A DNA stretch of 64,000 nucleotides, from assembly GCA_025449845.1 (NCBI GenBank), contig JANWIP010000029.1, positions 23,780 through 87,779 on the forward strand. The letters run 5' to 3'. Source of the stretch: Solirubrobacteraceae bacterium (GTDB taxonomy: Bacteria > Actinomycetota > Thermoleophilia > Solirubrobacterales > Solirubrobacteraceae). A model generated the notes under the pieces. It made no database searches and was not told the origin of the DNA. It was given only the letters and a program-made list of their open reading frames with translations. Made by a program: the position numbers and the translations under genes. Position 1 is the stretch's first letter. Every line of letters starts with the position of its first letter. Positions 46,842 to 58,810 of the stretch are shown here, one piece after another.

Positions 46842-48179
46842 ATGGCCACAACCACCACACCCGCCGGTTCGGCCGCAGCGCGCGGCCCGCAGGCATCCGC
46901 GGGCGTCGCGAGCCTGCCGGCGGACGCGATCTCCTACGAGGACCTCTACGCGCGCTGGGAGCGAGGCAACTGGAGCGCGATGGAGCTCGATTTCACCGAG
47001 GATGCCCGCCAGTGGCGCGAGGAGTTCACCGACTTCGAGCGCAAGGCGGCGCTGTGGAACTACTCACTGTTCTTCTGGGGTGAGGACGCGGTTGCTGACA
47101 ACCTCTCCCCCTACATCGACGCGGCGCCGCGCGAGGAGCAGAAGTACTTCCTGGCCACGCAGCAGGTGGACGAGGCACGCCATGCGGTGTTCTTCAAGCG
47201 CTTCATGCAGGAGGTCTGCGGCCTGGGCGACGGCTCGATGGCCAGCGGACTGAACGCGATCGAGCACGAACTGACGCCCGGCTTTCGCAAGATCTTCGCT
47301 CGTCTCGACAGCATGGCGGACGAGCTGCGCGCCGACGGCTCGCGCCCCAAGCTGGGGGCGGCGATCGCGCTGTACCACTTCGTGATCGAGGCCAGTCTGG
47401 CGCAGACGGGCCAGCACATGATCACGACCTACCTGGAGGAGCGCAACCTGCTGCCGGCCTTCCGCCAGGGCATGGAGAACGTGGCGCTCGATGAGCAGCG
47501 CCACATTGGCTTCGGCGTGAAGCTGCTGTGCGATCTGAACCGCGAAGACCCGCGCGTGGCGGGGGCGGTGGCGAAACTGCTGCGCGAAGTGCTCCCGTGG
47601 ACCGGCCAGGTGCTGCAGCCGCCGGGGTGGGACGAACGCTATTTGACGTGCTTTGGCTACACCTACGACAGGATCGGCGGCGAAGGGGTGAGCTCGCTGC
47701 AGACCAAGCTGCGCTCGGCGGGACTTCCTCACGAGCAGCTCCCGGGCCCTCCGGTGATCCCACCGGGACTCTCACCCGAGGAGATCTCGAAAGTCGGGCG
47801 CCAGATGGCGATGGCCGGCATCATCGGCGTGCGCGAAGGACCTTCCAAGCGCGATCCCGAGACGCTCACGCTGCTGTTCGACCAGATCGTGCGCCAGGTC
47901 AATCCTCAGCACGGCCTGCGCAAGCCAACCACCTTCCAGTGGGAGTTCACCGACCCTGATGTGCCCACCTGGCACCTGACGGTCAACAACGGTTCCAGCA
48001 GAGCCTCGCAGGGTGAGGCGCCTAAGCCGGACCTGCGCTTCCGCGTGGGCTATCAGGACTTCGTCGACATCATCGGCGACCGCCTGAACCCGGTGCGGGC
48101 GGTCGCCACAGGCAGGATGCGCCCGCGCGGTAACCCATTGGCGTTGCGGTGGCTCCTGAAGGTGTTCCCGCGGGGCTGA
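46842..48179 (+). CDS. Ferritin-like diiron oxidase (R2/R2lox-like) fused to C-terminal SCP2 sterol-carrier domain
   Basis: Diiron motifs 'QQVDEARHAVFF' and 'VALDEQRHIGFG'; C-terminus 'WHLTVNNGSSRASQGEAPKPDLRFRVGYQDFVDIIGDRLNPVRAVATGRMRPRGN' is SCP2-like; RBS GAGGAG. Confidence 0.82.
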   Translation: MATTTTPAGSAAARGPQASAGVASLPADAISYEDLYARWERGNWSAMELDFTEDARQWREEFTDFERKAALWNYSLFFWGEDAVADNLSPYIDAAPREEQKYFLATQQVDEARHAVFFKRFMQEVCGLGDGSMASGLNAIEHELTPGFRKIFARLDSMADELRADGSRPKLGAAIALYHFVIEASLAQTGQHMITTYLEERNLLPAFRQGMENVALDEQRHIGFGVKLLCDLNREDPRVAGAVAKLLREVLPWTGQVLQPPGWDERYLTCFGYTYDRIGGEGVSSLQTKLRSAGLPHEQLPGPPVIPPGLSPEEISKVGRQMAMAGIIGVREGPSKRDPETLTLLFDQIVRQVNPQHGLRKPTTFQWEFTDPDVPTWHLTVNNGSSRASQGEAPKPDLRFRVGYQDFVDIIGDRLNPVRAVATGRMRPRGNPLALRWLLKVFPRG

Positions 48180-48185
48180 GAAACC

Positions 48186-48258
48186 CCGCGGTTGAGAGCG
48201 TTCCGTTGCTGAGGGCGCTCTACGTGCTGAGAGCGCCCGCGGGGCTGAGAGCGCCCCG
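48186..48258. repeat. Degenerate ~18-bp tandem repeat x4 between convergent genes
   Basis: GCGGTTGAGAGCGTTCC / GTTGCTGAGGGCGCTCTAC / GTGCTGAGAGCGCCCGC / GGGGCTGAGAGCGCCCCG. Confidence 0.75.
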
Positions 48259-48263
48259 TGCGG

Positions 48264-49142
48264 TTACCCCAAGTCGAGCTCGGCACCTGTGAGCTGGCGC
48301 TGGTACGGCCCGCGCCCCGTGAGACAGACGGCCCCGCAGCGCGCGCCGAGCACCAGCGCCGCGGGGACTTCCAGGCCGGCCCCCAGCCCATAGGTGAAGC
48401 CCGCCGCGAAGGAGTCGCCACAGCCATAAGTGTCGACCAACGGACCCGGCGGCTCGGCGGCCGGCCAACTCCGTGCACGGGCGTCCCCGCCCGCCAGCCA
48501 GCTGCCGCCGCGCTGGCCTTCGGTGCGCACGATCCGCTTGGCGTCATCGCGCACCCGCCGCAGCCCCGCCTGCTCGGAGGGGTCGGCAAGACTCGTGACG
48601 AGCGCGTCCAGCGGAACGCCATGGCCCAAGGCATGCCAGGCGCGAGGGCTGGCCACCAGTACGCGCGCTTTGCGAGCGGCGCGCAGTGCGAGGATGTCGC
48701 CGGCGGTGAAATAGACGGCGTCCATCTCCGCGAGCTCCGCCCAGGGCAGCTCGGCATCTTCCCCGGAAGGCTCCAGGCGTTCGCCGAGAGTGATGATGGT
48801 GCGCTCGTGCTCCTGCTCGTCCACCATCGTCAAGGCTCTGCGAGTGGGAGCCGCACGGGGAGCGGCCCGCACGCGCACGCCCAGCTCCGCCAGACGAGCC
48901 TGCGCTTCACGCCCGAGCTGATCCTCACCAAGAGCGGTCACGAGCGTGGCCTGACCGCACAGGCGCGCCATCTGCACCGCGGCGACGGCCCCGCCACCGG
49001 CCGGCTCTCGCATGAGGTCGCTGCCTTCCACGATCTCCCCCGGATGCGGCATCCGGGCGACACGCGCGAACTCGACCCACTCGACGTGGCCCACGACCGC
49101 CACCTTCACCGCTCGCGCGCTGGACACCCTGGGCAGTCTCAC
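48264..49142 (-). CDS. PfkB/ribokinase-family carbohydrate kinase
   Basis: 'LMREPAGGGAVAAVQMARLCGQATLVTALGEDQLG' and 'DTYGCGDSFAAGFTYGLG' signatures. Confidence 0.92.
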   Translation of the reverse strand: MRLPRVSSARAVKVAVVGHVEWVEFARVARMPHPGEIVEGSDLMREPAGGGAVAAVQMARLCGQATLVTALGEDQLGREAQARLAELGVRVRAAPRAAPTRRALTMVDEQEHERTIITLGERLEPSGEDAELPWAELAEMDAVYFTAGDILALRAARKARVLVASPRAWHALGHGVPLDALVTSLADPSEQAGLRRVRDDAKRIVRTEGQRGGSWLAGGDARARSWPAAEPPGPLVDTYGCGDSFAAGFTYGLGAGLEVPAALVLGARCGAVCLTGRGPYQRQLTGAELDLG

Positions 49143-49151
49143 AGGTTGCGG

Positions 49152-50486
49152 CTAGCCAGCCCCGAACTCGCTCGCCGCACCCCGCGGAGGAGCTGTACGG
49201 GCCTGTGGTCTGGGAGCCCGTTCAAATTGCGGTCTGGGAGCCCGCTCAAAGCCCAGCTCGCGCTGAGCCGTGCCCGCGGCAGGCACCGCGGCAACGGAAC
49301 GAGACGGTCGCGTAGATGCAGAGGGGACAACATGAACAGAAGCTCTTCGCTGGGCGAGACGAATCGGCCGCGAGCTAGAGAGGGTCGGCGAAGTGCCGGC
49401 TGATGGAGCGCCCGAGCCACGCGCAAGATCGTGGCTGTGAACCGCATGCCTGGAGTGGCCAGGGCCCGCAATGAGCGCTACGCAGCCCCCGCTCACCCCG
49501 GCAACGAGCAAGCAGCCGGTGGCGAGTTTGACGCCCAGGGAGCCACCCAGCGGCAACCAACCGCCAGCTGCGCCGCCGCCTGCGGCCCCACCGAGACCGG
49601 CGCTCGAACCAGCCCCGCCGAGACCGGAACCAGCCCCACCGAGGCCCGCACTTGAGCCACCCCCGCCGAGGCCGGCGGCACTGGACCCGGCTCCACCACC
49701 CAGCGCACCACCAAGCCCGGCCATGCCGGGAGCCCAAGGCAGCGCGAGCGGGGGCAGCACGGCGGCAAGGCCGCGCAGTGAGATGACGTAGGCGCGGCAG
49801 GCGGGACACTCGCGGCGGTGCAACTGGGCCAGCCGATAACGCTCGCCGTCAGGGTCGTGCACGCCATAGGCGAGGCCACGCATGAGCGAAGCCTGCTGCT
49901 CGCACCAACCCCCACCCTGGATGGTCTTGAGCAGGGCATCCATTTTGGCGGCAACCCCGGGACGGCTGGGGCCACGCCCCTCCATGAGCTTGCGCATGCG
50001 AGCCTCGCTGATGCCCATGCGCTCGGCGGCCTGCGCGCGAGAGAGGCCCTGCAGGTAACAGAGGCTGGCAGCCTCTTGCTCGCGTGCGTCGAGTCGCTGG
50101 CGCAGAGCCTCGAAGGTGTGGCGCAGCTTGAGACGATCATCGAGCGCACCCGCCAGGTCCGGTTCGATGCGGCCATCGAGCTCCTCGACAAAGCCTTCCA
50201 GGCGCCGCTGCTCGCTGGTGCGCTGGCGGTACTCGTCGATGGCGCGGCGATAGCACACAAGCGTGAGCCATCCGATGGGATTCTCAGGCTCTTGACCTTC
50301 CGTGAGCGCGGTGTACAGCCCTTGCCAGGCCTGCGAGTAACAGGCTTCGAGATCGGCGAGGTCGAGGACGATCCCACGCGCACCGAGATTGGCGCGTACG
50401 CTGGCCAGCACGCGCTCACGTGCGCCCTCAAAGTCACGGCGCAGCAGGCGCTCAGCTCGGTAGCGTCGCAGCACAGTAGGGCTCAT
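49152..50486 (-). CDS. ECF-type RNA polymerase sigma factor with C-terminal Cys motif, Gly-rich linker, TM helix and extracytoplasmic tail
   Basis: Sigma2-like 'LEACYSQAWQGLYTALTEGQEPENPIGWLTLVCYRRAIDEYRQR'; sigma4-like 'YLQGLSRAQAAERMGISEARMRKLMEG'; 'LHRRECPACRAYV'; TM 'LATGCLLVAGVSGGCVALIAG'. Confidence 0.78.
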   Translation of the reverse strand: MSPTVLRRYRAERLLRRDFEGARERVLASVRANLGARGIVLDLADLEACYSQAWQGLYTALTEGQEPENPIGWLTLVCYRRAIDEYRQRTSEQRRLEGFVEELDGRIEPDLAGALDDRLKLRHTFEALRQRLDAREQEAASLCYLQGLSRAQAAERMGISEARMRKLMEGRGPSRPGVAAKMDALLKTIQGGGWCEQQASLMRGLAYGVHDPDGERYRLAQLHRRECPACRAYVISLRGLAAVLPPLALPWAPGMAGLGGALGGGAGSSAAGLGGGGSSAGLGGAGSGLGGAGSSAGLGGAAGGGAAGGWLPLGGSLGVKLATGCLLVAGVSGGCVALIAGPGHSRHAVHSHDLARGSGAPSAGTSPTLSSSRPIRLAQRRASVHVVPSASTRPSRSVAAVPAAGTAQRELGFERAPRPQFERAPRPQARTAPPRGAASEFGAG

Positions 50487-50506
50487 GGCCCAAAGCTTAC
50501 GACGAG

Positions 50507-51640
50507 CTAGGAGAATTCTGCGATCTGGTCGAAAGTCACGCGGCGCATGTCCTCCCCACGTAGATGCGCCTGATACCACTGCACAACCCTGTCAAGGGCC
50601 TGCTCCAAGTCCCACGCCGGTTGCCAGCCAAGCCGCTCGATGGCTGCGCTGGAGTCAAGTGCAAGATGCGCGGCCTCGGGCGCACTCACCGCCCCGTCGA
50701 GCTCCCAGGCAAATGCCTCCCCCCAGCGCTCGCGCAGGAATTCCACGATTGCGCGCACCGTACGCACGTCGCCCGGCGCGGGGCCGAAGTTCCAACCCCG
50801 CGCGGCCTCGGGCGAGTTCCATAGCCGCTGCGCCAGCAACAGGTAACCGCCGAGTGGGTTGAGCACGTGCTGCCAGGGACGGACCGCCTGCGGGTTGCGC
50901 ACGGCGATCGGCTCGCCCGCCGTAACGGCGCGCACGATGTCCGGGATCAGACGATCCTCGCCCCAGTCTCCGCCACCGATGACGTTGCCGGCGCGCGCAC
51001 TGGCCACGCGCGGGCCGTCAGGATCGGCGAAGAAGGAGCGGCGGTAGGCCATCGTGACGAGCTCGGCGCAGCCCTTGGAGCTCGAATATGGATCGCTGCC
51101 GCCGAGGGGGTCGTCCTCCACGAAGGGCTTATGCGGAGCAGGGTTATCGGGGTCCGAGTTCTCACGGCCCAAATCCTCGTGGCCCGAGTCCTTACGGGCC
51201 ACGCTCCCATGGCCCGGATTCTCATAACACTTATCGGAGGTCACCACGACGACCGCGCGCACCTGCTGACCGACGAGGCGCACGGCATCGAGCACATTGA
51301 CGGTGCCCATCACGTTGACCTCGTAGGTGCCCGCGGGGTCCACCAGCGAGCGCCTAACCAGCGGCTGGGCAGCCAGATGCAGCACCACTTCGGGGTGCTC
51401 GGCCGCAAACGCATCGAGCACAGCCTGGCGATCGCGTACGTCGACGACGCGCTCGGCCATCCCCGCCGCGACCCCCGCCAGCTCATACAGCGAAGGGCTG
51501 GTCGGCGCCACCGATGGCGCCAGCCCGGTGACGCGGGCGCCCAGGGACTGCAGCCACAGCGACAGCCAGGCCCCCTTGAATCCGGTGTGGCCCGTCAGCA
51601 GTACCCGCCGCCCCGACCAGAAATCGCTGTCTATCGCCAT
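50507..51640 (-). CDS. rfbG: CDP-glucose 4,6-dehydratase-like SDR
   Basis: ATG 51640 'WSGRRVLLTGHTGFKGAWLSLWLQSLGARVTGLA'; 'VVVVTSDKCYEN', 'DPYSSSKGCAELV', 'RPWQHVLNPLGGYL'. Confidence 0.88.
   Translation of the reverse strand: MAIDSDFWSGRRVLLTGHTGFKGAWLSLWLQSLGARVTGLAPSVAPTSPSLYELAGVAAGMAERVVDVRDRQAVLDAFAAEHPEVVLHLAAQPLVRRSLVDPAGTYEVNVMGTVNVLDAVRLVGQQVRAVVVVTSDKCYENPGHGSVARKDSGHEDLGRENSDPDNPAPHKPFVEDDPLGGSDPYSSSKGCAELVTMAYRRSFFADPDGPRVASARAGNVIGGGDWGEDRLIPDIVRAVTAGEPIAVRNPQAVRPWQHVLNPLGGYLLLAQRLWNSPEAARGWNFGPAPGDVRTVRAIVEFLRERWGEAFAWELDGAVSAPEAAHLALDSSAAIERLGWQPAWDLEQALDRVVQWYQAHLRGEDMRRVTFDQIAEFS
51151..51225. repeat. Degenerate 15-bp x5 tandem repeat inside the CDP-glucose 4,6-dehydratase gene
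   Basis: GGTCCGAGTTCTCAC / GGCCCAAATCCTCGT / GGCCCGAGTCCTTAC / GGGCCACGCTCCCAT / GGCCCGGATTCTCAT. Confidence 0.85.
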
Positions 51641-51724
51641 GCGCGCCGGTATCTTCACGCAATCGCGCCTGCTTTGGATTCCATCCCCACCCCACCGCGA
51701 CGCATCCCCACCCCGCCGCCACGC

Positions 51725-52489
51725 GTGGAGATCGTGGGCATACCGCTGGCGGTGTCGGACTACGCGGAGGTAGTGGGATGGATGCAGGCGATGATCGACG
51801 CCGACGCACGCGGCTACGTGACGGCGGCTGCGGTGAATCTGGTGATGAGCGCACACGAGCAACCGGCGACGATGGCGGCGGTCCTCGGGGCGACCTTGGC
51901 GGTGCCTGATGGGATGCCGCTGGTGTGGGCGCTGCGAGCGCTGGGGCACAAGCGCGCCACGCGCGTGTATGGCCCGGACCTGATGCTGAGCTTCTGCGCG
52001 CACGCTGCCGCCAACGGGATTCCCATGTACCTGTACGGCGGACGTGACGAGGCGGCGCTTGAGCTGCTGCGTACGCGCCTGTGCGAGCGCTTCCCGGGCC
52101 TGCCGATCGTGGGCGGCTTCTCGCCCCCCTTCAGCGCGCTGACGCCGGCTGAGGAGCAGCAGGTCGTGAGCGACATCGACGGCTCGGGCGCGCAGGTGGT
52201 GTGGGTGGGCATCGGCCAGCCCAAGCAGGAGCGCTGGATGCTCCAGATGCGGCCCCGTCTAGGAGCCCCGCTGCTGGTCGGGGTGGGCGCGGCCTTCGAC
52301 TTCCACGCGGGACTGCTGGCGCAGGCACCGGGCTGGATGCAGCGCAATGGCCTTGAGTGGATCTATCGCCTGGCGCGTGAGCCGCGGCGACTGTGGCGGC
52401 GCTATGCGCGCTACAACCCGCGCTTCGTGGCAGCCTTCGCGCGGCAGTACGCGCGCGAGCGATGGTTGCGTCGGCAAGCGCCAGGGTGA
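51725..52489 (+). CDS. WecG/TagA/CpsF-family glycosyltransferase
   Basis: 'VEIVGIPLAVSDYAEVVGWM', 'AVPDGMPLVWALRALGHKRATRVYGPDLM', 'VWVGIGQPKQERWM', 'GVGAAFDFHAG'; ORF extends further upstream. Confidence 0.92.
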   Translation: MEIVGIPLAVSDYAEVVGWMQAMIDADARGYVTAAAVNLVMSAHEQPATMAAVLGATLAVPDGMPLVWALRALGHKRATRVYGPDLMLSFCAHAAANGIPMYLYGGRDEAALELLRTRLCERFPGLPIVGGFSPPFSALTPAEEQQVVSDIDGSGAQVVWVGIGQPKQERWMLQMRPRLGAPLLVGVGAAFDFHAGLLAQAPGWMQRNGLEWIYRLAREPRRLWRRYARYNPRFVAAFARQYARERWLRRQAPG

Positions 52490-52560
52490 GCGTCAGAGAC
52501 AGGCCAAGGAGCAGCTCACCAGCAGGATGAGCCCAAAACCATGCCATCTTACTGAATGAT

Positions 52561-52590
52561 TTGACATATACGATGACCTAGGCATCATCG
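52561..52590 (+). promoter_or_regulatory. Putative promoter/operator region: TTGACA plus CGATGA-N8-TCATCG inverted repeat
   Basis: TTGACA at 52561; inverted repeat at 52571-52590; about 50 bp upstream of secreted protein gene. Confidence 0.3.
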
Positions 52591-52641
52591 GCTTTCCCCA
52601 ATCAACGTCCCGGCGCTGCCGGGGCCGAAAGGAGAGTCTCA

Positions 52642-53442
52642 ATGTTGAGATCGAGAGCCAGAGCGGCACTGCTCGGCACCTTGACGTTGCTGCTGATGAG
52701 TTCGTTGGCCGCGGCAACCGCGCAGGCAACGGCCGGACCATTTGTTTATCACCGAGCGATCGGCGAAAAAACCAGCGGCGTGAAGATTTCAGAAAAATCC
52801 CCAGAACCGTTTCAAGGAGAAGGCGGTGAACAGAGAGCCGCGAGCAAAATCGCGGGCACGGAAGTCGAAGGTGTGGCAAAGAGCGTGCAAATCAAAGGCA
52901 TCATCTACAACAACAGCCTCCAGGGCCAACTGAAAATGGACCTGAAATTTCACGAAGTAGAACTGATTAGGCCCAAACTGCCGGGCTGTGTAGTGAAATT
53001 CGGCAAAAACAACGAAAGCACCGTCGCCGGACACTTGGCCTGGAAATGGAATGGCACAGCAAAACAGCTCGAAGAACCAACTCAAACGAGCCAAGGGCCC
53101 ACCGGCGTGGGCTTGGGCAGCGAATTGACGGAAGGCGCAACCACACTGCCCAGCGCGGAATTCACGACTATCGCATTTTCGGGCGCGGCCTGTGGCGTTC
53201 TGATCGGTAAATACATAGCGAAAGGCAGCGAGACGATAAAAACCAAACCCTCGACGCTAGGGGAATGGGGCAAATCGATTGCCATCACGCTGGACGAAAA
53301 CAAAGAAAAGATCCACTTCTGGAACGGCAAAACATTCATAGGCGCCGAAACGGCGCTGCTGCTAGGCGCCGAACCAGCGAAAGTGTCGGGTGAAAGCAAA
53401 GCGGAAATCTCCGGGCAAGAAATCGCCGTCTTTGAAAACTAG
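52642..53442 (+). CDS. Secreted hypothetical protein
   Basis: 266 aa with N-terminal signal peptide; two internal Cys; AAA/GAA-rich codon choice. Confidence 0.7.
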   Translation: MLRSRARAALLGTLTLLLMSSLAAATAQATAGPFVYHRAIGEKTSGVKISEKSPEPFQGEGGEQRAASKIAGTEVEGVAKSVQIKGIIYNNSLQGQLKMDLKFHEVELIRPKLPGCVVKFGKNNESTVAGHLAWKWNGTAKQLEEPTQTSQGPTGVGLGSELTEGATTLPSAEFTTIAFSGAACGVLIGKYIAKGSETIKTKPSTLGEWGKSIAITLDENKEKIHFWNGKTFIGAETALLLGAEPAKVSGESKAEISGQEIAVFEN

Positions 53443-53453
53443 CTGACGGGGCC

Positions 53454-53483
53454 ACTGGGGCCGTGTGGAGATGCGGCCCCAGT
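53454..53483 (+). terminator. Strong hairpin, terminator candidate
   Basis: ACTGGGGCCG-N10-CGGCCCCAGT 10-bp stem, 12 nt after the stop codon; no clear U tract. Confidence 0.5.
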
Positions 53484-53511
53484 CCCGCCCCCTTGATAAT
53501 CTCCGTCCTCA

Positions 53512-54782
53512 ATGAGCAACGCACAGAGCACCGCCGACGTCGCAGTTGTGGGCCTGGGCCGCGTGGGACTGCCACTGGCGCTGTCCTTCGCCGACCGTGG
53601 CTTGCGGACGATCGGAGTGGACAACGACCCCACGCGACTGGGCGCAGTGAGGGAAAAGACGATGCCCTTCCAGGAGACGGGAGCGCAGGAGGTGCTCGAG
53701 CGCGTGCACGCCTCGGGGCGGCTGGAATTGAGCGACCGCGTGGCGGAGGCGGCCAATGCGCGCCATATCGTGCTGACCCTGGGAACCCCGTCGTTCTCGC
53801 ACATCGAGATCGACATGCGCGACATCCGCTCCGCTCTCGATGACCTGCTGGGGGTCCTGGCGCCGGGACACGCGCTGACACTGCGCTCTACGGTGGCACC
53901 CGGGACGACGGAGTTCGTCGCGGGCTATCTGGCCAAGCACCGCGGCTTCACGATCGGCGAGGAGGTGTTCGTGGCGCATGCGCCCGAGCGGATCGCGGCG
54001 GGGCGCTTCCTGGAGGAGATCGACACGCTGCCGTGCATCATCGGCGGCGTAGGGCCGCGCTCAGGCGAGGTGGTGGGTGAGCTGTTCGGAGTGTTCGGCG
54101 CGCCGATCGTGCAGACCACGCCCGTACAGGCGGAGTTGGCGAAGATCTGGGCGAACATCCTGCGCTATACGAACTTCGCGCTGCCGAACCTGCTGATGAT
54201 GGACTGCGAGCGCTATGAGGCAAATGTGTTCGAGGTGATCGATCTGATCAATCGCGACTACCCCCGCGGAGGAATCGCCAAACCGGGATTCACGGCAGGG
54301 ACGTGCCTGCGCAAGGACTTTGCGTTCTCCGAGGAGCGCTCAAACGCGCCGGGGATGCTGCTGGCGGTCTCGCGCGTGAACGAGTCGGTGCCGCTATTCC
54401 TGGTGGAGGGAATCAAACGCCGGGTAGGTGCGCTGAATGACCGCCGCGTGGCAGTGCTGGGCTTGGCGTTCAAGGCAGGCACGGACGACGAGCGCGACTC
54501 GCTGGCACACAAGCTGATTCGACTGCTGGAGCGCGAGCTGGCGGATGTGGTGGCGCACGACCCCCATGTGCCGACACCCACGGCCTCGTTCACGGAGGCG
54601 ATCAAAGATGCCGACGTGGTGGTGGTGGCCACCGATCATGCCGAGTTCCGCGAGCCTGAGGCGCTGGCCGCGATCGCGCGGCAGGCCAAACAGGACTGCC
54701 TGGTGGTAGATCCCTGGAACTGCTGGGGCGCGGGCCAGGTGTTCGCGTATGCGTCAGAGCTTGCGGCATTGAGTACCAGCGC

Positions 54783-54786
<4 letters not shown>
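53512..54786 (+). CDS. UDP-glucose/GDP-mannose dehydrogenase family (nucleotide-sugar dehydrogenase, WecC-like)
   Basis: 'VAVVGLGRVGLPLALSFADRG', 'AELAKIWANILRYTNFALPN', 'GFTAGTCLRKDF', 'VAVLGLAFKAGTDDERDS'. Confidence 0.92.
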
Positions 54787-57810
<3,024 letters not shown>

Positions 57811-57830
57811 ACTGCGAGCCTGCCGCTACC

Positions 57831-58724
57831 TCAGCCTTTCAAGACGGCTTCTGCCGTGGCGTTCTGCAGGCTGCCTTCGAGAATCGCCGTGTTGTGGCCA
57901 GATCCGGAGGGGAGCCCAAGCTTGAGGTTCACGGCAGGATTGACGAGCAGCGACAAGATTCCCCCACATCCCGTAGCCGCGGGGACCGAGAATGCGTTGT
58001 CGACCAGCTTGTTATGGGTGATAATCACAAACTGGAATTCGTCTCTGAATTCAAGTTCGCCAACGGCACCCGTTATGGGGCTGTTGGGTTTCGGCGGGCT
58101 GGTCGTGCCCGTGGTCAGCTGGAAGGTCACCGGGCTGCCTTTCGAGCCGATGTAGCATTCGCTGCCCAGGAACGTGTTGCTGAGATGAATACGTACCGGC
58201 AAGGAAAGAGCTACGCCTTCCTGGAAGAGCAGGTTGGTGCGGCTGATAGCCGGATTGCCCACCAGTTCGGCGGTCGCCGTGACGCCAGCCAACCCTTCGC
58301 TGGTGAGTTTGTTGATGATGTCCTGCAGGAATTTCGGCAGCGATTCCGATGCGACGACCCCAAGCAGGCCGCCTGGCACTTTCAGCTGGGTCTTTGACAG
58401 TGTTTCGCCATTAGCCGCGCCCACAAATTTTTCAGCGCCGGTTTCTTCGTTCAGGATAGACCCGCCCTGGAACACCAGAGTTTCGCTGATTGGCACTTTG
58501 GTGCCGCCAATAGCGAATTCTCCGCCGGTGGTTTCGGCAAAGAAGCAGAGATTCACTGCAGGGTTGCTGGTAGGACACTGAGAAAATACCGAAAAGTCTT
58601 TCAGCGCCAGCGCCGAGGGCACCAGCGTCAAGGCAAACAGTGATACCACAGTTACGACAAGCGCTGCCCTGCGTGGGCGCGCGAAGCGCCTAGGACTATT
58701 TCCGATCATGTATCCCCAATTCAT
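57831..58724 (-). CDS. Secreted ~297-aa array protein, copy 1 (divergent, B-type)
   Basis: Signal peptide; 'FSQCPTSNPAVNLCFF...FQGGSILNEETGAEKFVGAANGETLSKTQLKVPGG' shared with four downstream paralogues. Confidence 0.8.
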   Translation of the reverse strand: MNWGYMIGNSPRRFARPRRAALVVTVVSLFALTLVPSALALKDFSVFSQCPTSNPAVNLCFFAETTGGEFAIGGTKVPISETLVFQGGSILNEETGAEKFVGAANGETLSKTQLKVPGGLLGVVASESLPKFLQDIINKLTSEGLAGVTATAELVGNPAISRTNLLFQEGVALSLPVRIHLSNTFLGSECYIGSKGSPVTFQLTTGTTSPPKPNSPITGAVGELEFRDEFQFVIITHNKLVDNAFSVPAATGCGGILSLLVNPAVNLKLGLPSGSGHNTAILEGSLQNATAEAVLKG

Positions 58725-58740
58725 ATGATTGTGTGTTGAG

Positions 58741-58778
58741 CAAAGAAAGGCCCCGCTCCCCAGAAGGGAAGCGGGGCC
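58741..58778 (-). terminator. Rho-independent terminator candidate following array copy 2
   Basis: Minus strand GGCCCCGCT...AGCGGGGCC stem followed by TTTCTTTG. Confidence 0.65.
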
Positions 58779-58810
58779 TGCCCGATCTGTACTGCTAGCT
58801 GCTCAGCGAA

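Noticed and set aside
48258-49403. 381-aa plus-strand ORF
   Set aside because: Antisense to the PfkB kinase, which has definite family signatures.
50867-51724. N-terminal half of the 540-aa plus-strand ORF
   Set aside because: Overlaps the CDP-glucose 4,6-dehydratase on the opposite strand; WecG homology begins near 51725.
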